Part shown: positions 43,049 through 50,310 of the stretch, one piece after another | Layout: the number at the start of each line of letters is the position of its first letter | Numbering within the stretch: position 1 is the stretch's first letter | Assembly: GCA_024690485.1 (NCBI GenBank) | Contig: JAILPB010000012.1 | Span: 1 to 53,048 of the forward strand | From: Butyrivibrio sp. | GTDB taxonomy: Bacteria > Bacillota > Clostridia > Lachnospirales > Lachnospiraceae | DNA length: 53,048 bases | Reading direction: 5' to 3' | The notes under the pieces: model-generated | What the model saw: only the letters and a program-made list of their open reading frames with translations | Told to the model about the DNA's origin: nothing | The model's database searches: none | Position numbers and translations under genes: made by a program

Positions 43049-44137
43049 TCACTTCATTAGCTTTACATAAATGTCTTCAATTTTCTTAATATGAGCTTCG
43101 AAGCTGTAATTATTGTCGGCGATTTCGAGGCTCTTTTTTGATGCGTCGTCATAGAGGTCTTTGGCAGTAAGATACTCTATGATACCTGATGCTATAGATT
43201 CTACGTCTCTAGGCGCATAGAGTTTTCCGTTTACATCTTTTTCAACCACTTGGGGGATTCCGCCAACTTCTGTAGAAACTATAGGGAGTCCGTATCCCAT
43301 GGCTTCAAGGATTGACATGGGCATAGCTTCCATATGGGATGGAAGAAGGAAAATGGCACTCTCCCTAAGGAGTTTTTCTTTTTCATCGCCTCTTATCCAG
43401 CCTGGGAGAATTACGGTTTCTTCAAGGCCAAGTCTTTTGATTTCATTTACGGTAGGCTCTGTATCGCCTGATCCTGCAAGGATAAAGCTTACGTTTGGAA
43501 CAGTTTTCTTTACGATATAAGCAATAGCAGGGATATCAACAACGCCTTTGAGGTCATCGAATCTGCCAAGATAGAGAACCTGCTTTTTATCAAAGCGGGC
43601 ATCGAGGCTATCCTGTGCTATCAGATCTCTTTTAATTTTACTGTAATTTGAAACGACTTCGATTTTGTCTGAAGGCACGATTACAGACAGCTTCTTTTTC
43701 CACTCTTCTGACAAAACAATAAGTCTTGCACACTCGCCGTAGCTTTTTTCCACCATTTTCTTTTTCCAAGTGGGTGCATTTGTGTATAACTCATCCAGTG
43801 CAGAGCCATGAATGTGGTTAACTACCGGGATTTTTCGCTTGGCAGCCATGTGGATAATTGGATATTTCCTAAAGAAGCTTGGGCCGAAGGAAGAATGCAC
43901 ATGAACAAGATCAGGGGCATCTGTCCTAAGGAGATGGCGAAGCTTTTTGTAGGCAGAAAGTGCCTTTATGAGTTTTTTAAACTTGCCGCCATCGCAGTAA
44001 GATTCTATATATGTCACGTCAAAATCCTGCTCAAGGACGCTTCCGTAGTAACCGCTCGTAACTGCGGCAATCCCGCCCTTAACCTCAGGATCCTGTACTA
44101 TCATGCAGATTTTTTTCTTTGAATTATTGGTTGTCAT
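43049..44137 (-). CDS. Family 4 glycosyltransferase
   Basis: A 362-residue GT-B fold retaining glycosyltransferase. It has the N-terminal glycine-rich GGIAAVTSGYYGS, the acceptor-side DLVHVHSSFGPSF and NHIHGS, and the C-terminal nucleotide-sugar domain with LYLGRFDDLKGV, ILAGSGD and the EX7E motif EAMPMSILE followed by AMGYGLPIVST. It likely adds a hexose in surface or capsular polysaccharide assembly; the donor is not predictable. The ribosome binding site is weak. It stands alone here and not in a polysaccharide cluster. Confidence 0.88.
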   Translation of the reverse strand: MTTNNSKKKICMIVQDPEVKGGIAAVTSGYYGSVLEQDFDVTYIESYCDGGKFKKLIKALSAYKKLRHLLRTDAPDLVHVHSSFGPSFFRKYPIIHMAAKRKIPVVNHIHGSALDELYTNAPTWKKKMVEKSYGECARLIVLSEEWKKKLSVIVPSDKIEVVSNYSKIKRDLIAQDSLDARFDKKQVLYLGRFDDLKGVVDIPAIAYIVKKTVPNVSFILAGSGDTEPTVNEIKRLGLEETVILPGWIRGDEKEKLLRESAIFLLPSHMEAMPMSILEAMGYGLPIVSTEVGGIPQVVEKDVNGKLYAPRDVESIASGIIEYLTAKDLYDDASKKSLEIADNNYSFEAHIKKIEDIYVKLMK

Positions 44138-44261
44138 AGGTTTTCTTGTAGTCTTCTTTCTGTAGCCAGCGACATAGTATTTAGCACGACATCATAGATA
44201 TACAGGTGCTTGTACCAGCTATTAGCAATATTCTAAATAATTATATCGCGGAGGAGGAAAT

Positions 44262-44459
44262 ATGTTCAAGAAGAGGTGGAAGCGATGTAAGGTGAGTGTT
44301 CGGGGGAGGCATGATTTTTTAATGATATCTGGGAAACTTGCAGGGGAAAATCACAATAAAACCCACAAAATGCCTGACATTGTGGTAAAATTAGAATGTT
44401 GGAGGATTTGGATATGGAACTTAAGAAGATTGACCGGGATTTTACAGTCTGCAAGGTAG
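44262..44459 (+). CDS. Possible small basic protein upstream of ACT gene
   Basis: A 65-codon frame (MFKKRWKRCKVSVRGRHDF at its start) preceded by an excellent GGAGGAGGA ribosome binding site 4 nt before the ATG. It overlaps the start of the ACT-domain gene by 46 nt. The composition is basic with a Trp-rich end and no recognised family. It may be a translated leader or a spurious frame. Confidence 0.25.
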   Translation: MFKKRWKRCKVSVRGRHDFLMISGKLAGENHNKTHKMPDIVVKLECWRIWIWNLRRLTGILQSAR

Positions 44460-44782
44460 AAGATACTTCAAAAATCAACATGTCCGGAGAATTTGTTTTT
44501 GTTGGGAAAACCGATGAAGAGATTTCTTTAGTCTGCGCGACATCTGAAACGCCGGACAATACCACCGAGAGAAGCGATGGCTGGAAGGCCTTTAGAATTG
44601 AGGGGAAGCTTGATTTTACGCTTATCGGGATTTTATCGAAAATTTCCACCGCACTTGCAAAAAATAATATCGGAATATTTGCCGTGTCTACTTATAACAC
44701 GGACTATATCCTTGTAAAAGAGGCAGACTTTGCAAACGCAGAGGCAGTCTTAAAGGAGAAGGGTTACAGAATAACGGATTAA
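44414..44782 (+). CDS. ACT-domain protein
   Basis: A 122-residue protein made of tandem ACT-like folds. The second one is clear: GKLDFTLIGILSKISTALAKNNIGIFAVSTYNTDYILVKEADFANA (positions about 63-108), of the CASTOR-like ACT_7 type. Relatives bind amino acids or act as regulatory subunits. The ATG at 44414 follows GGAGGA with 7-nt spacing, and an in-frame ATG 18 nt upstream lacks a ribosome binding site. Ligand unknown. Confidence 0.82.
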   Translation: MELKKIDRDFTVCKVEDTSKINMSGEFVFVGKTDEEISLVCATSETPDNTTERSDGWKAFRIEGKLDFTLIGILSKISTALAKNNIGIFAVSTYNTDYILVKEADFANAEAVLKEKGYRITD

Positions 44783-44935
44783 AACCATACAAAACTTCTT
44801 AAATAGGAGCAAGGAGTGAAATTTAAAGCTATAGATATCAGAAGATAATTTTGAAATTCAAATAGAAAAATAGCCGGAAATTCGCGTTGGAAGCGCGTTT
44901 TCAAGAAAAAAGACATACATTATAGGAGAAGACCC

Positions 44936-46459
44936 ATGAACCCGGAAACAAAAGAAAAATTAGACTACATAAAGAGCGTCCTTAAGGAGGCAAATAATTA
45001 CGCAATTGCTTGCAACGTTCTTGCATTTGATCAGGAGACTATCTGCCCCCCAAGGGGTATGCAGGCTCAGGGAGAGGCAAATGCTTATCTTGCAAACCAG
45101 TTGTTTAAGCTTGTAAAATCAGATGAATTTATTTCTGCTTCAGAGTATTTATATGAGCATATCGATGAGCTCGATGATCTGGACAAGGTCCTTGCAGATC
45201 AGTATCACAGAGATTATGTAAAAAATAAAAATATCACTCCGGAAAAGAATCTGGAGTTTACACTTGCGTTCAATCAGGGCTTTGTTGACTGGACAAAAGC
45301 CAGACAGAACTCAGACTTTTCAATGTTTGCTGATGCCCTGACTAAGGTAAGAGACGTATGTATTGAGAAGGTTAAATTAAGAGAACTTAGCGAAGAAGAT
45401 AAGAAGAGAGGCATATATAACCAGCTTGTTGGTGACTACGAGAGAGGCATCACCACAGAAGAGCTTGATAAGTGCTTTGAGCACTGCAAAGAGCGACTCA
45501 TTCCTCTTCTTAAGAAAATTCAGAATAGTAAAAAGAAGATCCGCACTGACTTCATGCACCGTGAAGTAAAGGAGTACCAGCAGGTAGAGATGGTTAAGTA
45601 TCTTCTGGATGTACTTCACTTCGACCAGGAGAGAGGCGCTTTCTCAACTTCCGAGCATCCTTTCACACACTGGGTAAGCCAGCATGATACCAGAATCACA
45701 ACTCACTATTATCCTACAGATTTTAGTGCCAGCATGTATTCAATAATCCACGAGAGTGGACATGCTTTATTTGAGATGCTGCAGCCAACCGAGGATTATG
45801 ATCACTATATTCAGGATGGTAAAACTCTTGGTATGCATGAGTCTGTTTCAAGAATGTATGAGAACAGGATTGGACGTTCAAGAAGCTTTGTAAAGCTGAT
45901 CTTCCCTAAAGCAAAAGAGATATTCAGCGATATCCTCTCAGACGTAACAGAGGAAGAGTTCTACGAAGCAATAAATGCTGTAAACCCTTCACTAATCAGA
46001 ACAGAGTCCGATGAATTTACATATACCTTCCACATCATAATCCGTTATGAGATAGAGAAGGAAATAATAGAAGGCGGTCTCGACATCGCAGATATTCCAA
46101 AGAGATGGAGAGAAAAATACGAGGAATACCTGGGAGTTTCACCAAAGACTGACAGAGAGGGCGTTCTTCAGGATGTACACTGGGCTACAGGCTTTGGATA
46201 CTTCCCTACATATTCCATGGGCAATATGTACAACGCAATGTATTACAACCGCATGAAAAATGAGATTGATATCGATAAATGTGTTGAGAACGGAGACTTA
46301 GATACTATTAACAACTGGATGAAGGACAACGTTTTTGCTAAGGCTAACAGACTTGCTCCTTCTGAATGGATAAAGGATATTACCGGAAGAGATTTTACTG
46401 CAGACGATTTCCTTGATTACCTTGAGGAGAAATATAGCAAAATCTATGAACTTAGTTGA
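44936..46459 (+). CDS. M32 family metallocarboxypeptidase
   Basis: A 507-residue thermostable-carboxypeptidase-1-like enzyme that trims C-terminal residues from peptides in the cytoplasm. The zinc motif HESGH is at 272-276 and the third ligand lies in GMHESVSRMYENR (E302). Other family signatures are LAFDQETICPP, DTRITTHYYPTDF and TDEFTYTFHIIIRYEIEK-like RTESDEFTYTFHI. AGGAGAAG precedes the ATG. The next gene (a histidine kinase) starts inside its last codons; whether they share a function or only a promoter is unknown. Confidence 0.92.
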   Translation: MNPETKEKLDYIKSVLKEANNYAIACNVLAFDQETICPPRGMQAQGEANAYLANQLFKLVKSDEFISASEYLYEHIDELDDLDKVLADQYHRDYVKNKNITPEKNLEFTLAFNQGFVDWTKARQNSDFSMFADALTKVRDVCIEKVKLRELSEEDKKRGIYNQLVGDYERGITTEELDKCFEHCKERLIPLLKKIQNSKKKIRTDFMHREVKEYQQVEMVKYLLDVLHFDQERGAFSTSEHPFTHWVSQHDTRITTHYYPTDFSASMYSIIHESGHALFEMLQPTEDYDHYIQDGKTLGMHESVSRMYENRIGRSRSFVKLIFPKAKEIFSDILSDVTEEEFYEAINAVNPSLIRTESDEFTYTFHIIIRYEIEKEIIEGGLDIADIPKRWREKYEEYLGVSPKTDREGVLQDVHWATGFGYFPTYSMGNMYNAMYYNRMKNEIDIDKCVENGDLDTINNWMKDNVFAKANRLAPSEWIKDITGRDFTADDFLDYLEEKYSKIYELS

Positions 46460-48056
46460 TGGGAGAATTTTTAAAAACAGAAAGGTGTGGCTCGTATTAG
46501 GAGTCATAATGATGCTTTTCTCATTGTTTATGGGTGCGGTGTCCATAGCTTACAGATGGGCATTTATTTGGGTGCTGCTTTTTACCTTTCTATTTCTTAG
46601 CTTTCTTGTTTTTTGTACTGGAGTTTACATCGAAGGACTTAGACACAGCGAAGTTGAGAAGATGAAGAAGGAAAGGGATACGGCTATAAAAGATTCTGAA
46701 ATGCGACTGCAGTATCTTGCAAATATGGCGCATGAGATACGAACTCCCATAAATGCTATTATCGGTTATGACGAGCTTATTCTTCGTGAATACAATGATC
46801 CTGCACTTAGACAGTATGCAGGAAATATCAGGGCTGCAAGCAATTCACTACTTGCGATCGTCAACGATTCCCTTGATTATTCCAGAATGGTTGCGGGAAA
46901 AATGGAACTTCTTCCTGCAGAATATGATCTGGGAATTGTTCTTGAAGAAATCATAAGTATGATCCGTCCAAGGATTCTTGCAAAAGGTCTTGAGATGAAA
47001 TGCTTTGTGAACAAGGATATGCCACATATTCTATACGGAGATTCCGACAGACTAAAGCAGTGTATGATAAACATTCTCACCAATGCTGTTAAGTATACAG
47101 AGGAAGGAGAGATAGTTTTATCTGTTGATTACAAGCAGCTTTTCAATGATTCAGCCACAGGGAAAAAAGAAATTGTTCTTATGGTTTCCGTTAGAGACAC
47201 CGGTATCGGTATCAAGGAGGAAGACCTTAAGCGCCTGTACAGCCCCTTCGAGAGAATTGATGAAGTCAAGATAAAGGCTGTAGAGGGTAGCGGACTAGGT
47301 ATATCCATTGTAAAGAAAATTCTGGCTCTCATGAATTCCAAGCTGGAAGTTGAGAGTGTTTACGGCGAAGGAAGTAACTTCCACTTTGAAGTTAAGCAGG
47401 AAGTTATGAGAATGGACCCTCTTGGTAATTTCGAGAAGATGTACGCCCAGAACCTTGTAAATGAGAATTCTTACAGAAATAAGTTCCAGGCACCGGATGC
47501 AAGAATACTTGTGGTGGACGATGCGGACATGAACCTGTCTGTTATCGAGGGACTTTTAAAAGAAACAAGAATACAGATAGATTCTGCTCTTAGCGCTGCT
47601 ACGGGGCTGGAACTTGCTTCTACAAACGAATACGACATTATCTTCATAGACCTTAGAATGTCCGGAATGAACGGTGGAGAGATGGTTAATATCATCCATG
47701 GAAGAAGCGGAGAGGAAAAGGAAGAAAAAAGAAGGCGCGATCGTTTTAATAAAAAGCAGGATAAGGACAGAAAGAAACTTAAGAATGAAAAAACGCCCTG
47801 CATAGCACTTACTGCAGGAGCGCTTCAGGAAGTTCAGAGCGAATATGTAAAGCTTGGTTTTGCTGATTATCTGCTAAAGCCAATAGTATATAAGGAACTG
47901 GAACTGGTTCTTTTACATTTTCTGCCTGAGGAAAAAGTTAATCTCCTTTCAGACAGAAGAAAGCACAACAGGGACAAGGATGCGCCCACATTGATGTCTA
48001 CTGATAAGCTGCGTGAAGCTGTGGGTATATTAAAAAACAGGGAAGCTAGGATATAG
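46446..48056 (+). CDS. Hybrid histidine kinase (HisKA-HATPase-receiver)
   Basis: A 536-residue membrane kinase. Two helices (13-35, 38-62) are followed by the DHp domain with phospho-acceptor H96 in MAHEIRTPINA, the ATPase with the N-box NILTNAVKYTEE, RDTGIGI and GSGLGISIVKK, then a receiver (about 352-490) with D358-D359, acceptor D402 and K478. The receiver has an extra stretch of about 30 highly charged residues (418-450, EEKEEKRRRDRFNKKQDKDR) before the fourth strand. It is the only protein of this operon with an ATPase domain, and may be the phosphate source for the others. The ATG lies within the carboxypeptidase gene, with a poorly spaced GAGGAG. Confidence 0.85.
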   Translation: MNLVDGRIFKNRKVWLVLGVIMMLFSLFMGAVSIAYRWAFIWVLLFTFLFLSFLVFCTGVYIEGLRHSEVEKMKKERDTAIKDSEMRLQYLANMAHEIRTPINAIIGYDELILREYNDPALRQYAGNIRAASNSLLAIVNDSLDYSRMVAGKMELLPAEYDLGIVLEEIISMIRPRILAKGLEMKCFVNKDMPHILYGDSDRLKQCMINILTNAVKYTEEGEIVLSVDYKQLFNDSATGKKEIVLMVSVRDTGIGIKEEDLKRLYSPFERIDEVKIKAVEGSGLGISIVKKILALMNSKLEVESVYGEGSNFHFEVKQEVMRMDPLGNFEKMYAQNLVNENSYRNKFQAPDARILVVDDADMNLSVIEGLLKETRIQIDSALSAATGLELASTNEYDIIFIDLRMSGMNGGEMVNIIHGRSGEEKEEKRRRDRFNKKQDKDRKKLKNEKTPCIALTAGALQEVQSEYVKLGFADYLLKPIVYKELELVLLHFLPEEKVNLLSDRRKHNRDKDAPTLMSTDKLREAVGILKNREARI

Positions 48057-48097
48057 ATCATGGAGGAGAAGCCGGGCAAAGGCAATGAGGGGTTATT

Positions 48098-49909
48098 GTG
48101 GAACTGAAGTATAACATTTATCTTGAGGCTGCAGTTATACCGATCGATATAATACTGTGCGTCTTTCTTAAACTTAAATATACAGAAAAAACCAGAGTTA
48201 ACAAGGAATTCAGGCATCTGGCTTATTTGATTGCTGTCTCAACAATAATTGACGTTGTTGATGCAATCATTATTTCCATGGGCCCGGAGATGCCACTGAT
48301 AATCAAGTATCTGGCAAACATCATAGATTATGTAAGTGCCACAATTACATCCTATCAGTTTGTCCACTATGTAATGGCCTTTGTTGGTAGCAGATGGAAA
48401 GAGAGCACAGGTGCGTACATAAACAGGATTCTTCTTGTAATCTATCTCCTTATCATTGTTACAAATCCCATAACAGGAATAATCTTTGCTTATTCACCTA
48501 TGGGCCATTATATTGCAGGTCCTCTTTTTATGATGATCGTATATGCATACCCGTTCTATTATATCTTGTACGGCGGCGTGTTTATCCTAAGTCATAACGA
48601 GAGCTATTCCAAGCAGATGAAGCATGCTCTGGTGGCAACTTTCTTTTTTGTAATATTTTTCTATCTGTTACAGATGCTTTACGTAAATGAGCTTCTGGTT
48701 TCATTCTTTGTGGCATCAGTATCACTTCTTGTTTTGTATCTTACATTGGAGACGCCGGATTACACCAAGCTTATGAAAACTTTAGATGAGCTCTCGGTAT
48801 CACGAAAAGAGCTGGAGGCTTCAAGTATAAGGGCTGCGGAGATGAGCCGTACAAAGAGCAGATTCCTTGCTCAGATGTCCAATGAGATCAGAACTCCCGT
48901 AAATGCCATAATGGGTTATAGTAACCTTATTCTTGCAGACAGCAAGGAGGATACCTCCAGAGAATATGCCCAGAGAGTAAAAATCTCTGCAAAGAGACTG
49001 CTTACTTTCTTTGAAAACGTTTTAAATTACGTATCTGATGAAGATGATGAGAACGGTCCAAGGCGACTTCCTTCAATGGCAGAGCTTGTGGATCAGACTG
49101 AAAATACTTTTGATAATGAGAGAGATACAACAGCAGAGCACAAGGCCATAAGCGGAGCGGCTCAGATAAGGGTTTTGGTGGTTGATGATGCGGATCTTAA
49201 TATAGACCTTCTTGTCAGAATTCTTCGTCCCATAGGCTTTACTGTGGATACTGCGAACAACGGAAAACAGGCAATTATGCAGGTTAGGAAATTCAGATAT
49301 GATCTTATTTTTATGGATCATCTGATGCCTATTATGGACGGCGTAGAGGCGCTAAAGCATCTCCGCGAAGAAAACCTTTGCGACGATACACCTATCGTAA
49401 TGCTTACGGCAAATGCCGTAGCCGGTGAGGAAGAAAAGTATAGGAAGATGGGATTTGCGGCCTATGTTACAAAACCGTTTACTGAGGATTCCATCAGAGA
49501 TATCCTGAAAAAATTCCTGCCTATTACAGAACAGCAGTGGCAGGGAGAGGTTGCCATAAGTGAGTGGGAGGCTCTTCAGGAAAAACTTCCCACAGTCAGA
49601 GTTGCAGATGCAAGAGAATATCTGCTTCACAGCATTAAGGCCTACAAGAATATTTTGAAGACCTTTGCGGAAGTGGACATGAGCACTGAATTTCTGGCAG
49701 CTATAAGGCGCGGAGATTATATTAAGACCATGGCGATCATAACTTCAGAACATGATGACGCAGTACTTATCGGTGCAGAGAGCCTTGCGAATATGTCAGA
49801 GAGACTTGAGTCTTTGTGCAGACGAGGCGAATATGAACTTTTAAGAGAGAGAACGGGAGCATATTTTGCAGAGAGAAATATGCTTTCAGAACAGATAAAG
49901 GAACTTTAA
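48098..49909 (+). CDS. Membrane DHp-like/receiver/HPt-like protein without ATPase, phospho-histidines lost
   Basis: A 603-residue protein starting at GTG after GAGGGG. Six or seven N-terminal helices (about 10-215) end in TLETPDY. A short coiled coil leads to a DHp-like helix pair (about 250-312) whose H-box reads MSNEIRTPVNA: the histidine is Asn262. No HATPase domain follows. A receiver (about 357-475) is intact (D363-D364, D407 in IFMDHLMP, K in VTKPF). The C-terminal HPt-like helical domain aligns to others at IGAESL, but the phospho-histidine position is Thr (IITSEHD). It thus looks able to receive phosphate only on its receiver. It is a tandem paralogue of the gene at 50307. Confidence 0.82.
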   Translation: MELKYNIYLEAAVIPIDIILCVFLKLKYTEKTRVNKEFRHLAYLIAVSTIIDVVDAIIISMGPEMPLIIKYLANIIDYVSATITSYQFVHYVMAFVGSRWKESTGAYINRILLVIYLLIIVTNPITGIIFAYSPMGHYIAGPLFMMIVYAYPFYYILYGGVFILSHNESYSKQMKHALVATFFFVIFFYLLQMLYVNELLVSFFVASVSLLVLYLTLETPDYTKLMKTLDELSVSRKELEASSIRAAEMSRTKSRFLAQMSNEIRTPVNAIMGYSNLILADSKEDTSREYAQRVKISAKRLLTFFENVLNYVSDEDDENGPRRLPSMAELVDQTENTFDNERDTTAEHKAISGAAQIRVLVVDDADLNIDLLVRILRPIGFTVDTANNGKQAIMQVRKFRYDLIFMDHLMPIMDGVEALKHLREENLCDDTPIVMLTANAVAGEEEKYRKMGFAAYVTKPFTEDSIRDILKKFLPITEQQWQGEVAISEWEALQEKLPTVRVADAREYLLHSIKAYKNILKTFAEVDMSTEFLAAIRRGDYIKTMAIITSEHDDAVLIGAESLANMSERLESLCRRGEYELLRERTGAYFAERNMLSEQIKEL

Positions 49910-49929
49910 CTAAAAACCAAGGGGGCTTT

Positions 49930-50310
49930 ATGAGTAAGAAAATACTTATAGCTGAGGATTCTGAGGTAGGAATAGTATATCTTAAGGAGCTTTTTGAAAA
50001 GATAGAGGATGTCTCCTGCGACTATGCAAAAAGCTTTGATGATGCAGTTTCATGCTGCAAAGAAAATGAGTATGACCTTTTCCTTATAGACTACTTCATG
50101 CCTGACGGAACGGGAGATGCACTACTTACCATGCTAAGAAATATTCCTGAGCATAACAAGGAAACAAATGCAGTGGTCATGGGCTCGCCCTCTGATTTTA
50201 CTGAAGAAGGAATGCTCTCAAAATATGGTTTTTCAAATTATATTGAAAAGCCTGTTAAATTCAACATGCTTATGGGAGTTTTGACATTATATGCGGGGTA
50301 TGGAAGATGA
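49930..50310 (+). CDS. Stand-alone response-regulator receiver
   Basis: A 126-residue single-domain receiver (CheY-like). Acidic pair E9-D10 (AEDSE), phospho-acceptor D54 (LIDYFMPDG) and K107 (IEKPV) are present; the usual Ser/Thr lies in a drifted VMGSPSD. There is no output domain. It sits 20 nt after the preceding gene and its TGA overlaps the next ATG (ATGA). It may shuttle phosphate between the kinase and the HPt of the next protein. Confidence 0.85.
   Translation: MSKKILIAEDSEVGIVYLKELFEKIEDVSCDYAKSFDDAVSCCKENEYDLFLIDYFMPDGTGDALLTMLRNIPEHNKETNAVVMGSPSDFTEEGMLSKYGFSNYIEKPVKFNMLMGVLTLYAGYGR

Noticed and set aside
48060-48107. 15-codon peptide (MEEKPGKGNEGLLWN) between the kinase and the next gene
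   Set aside because: No ribosome binding site, and it is short enough to be chance; the GTG at 48098 has a good GAGGGG site.
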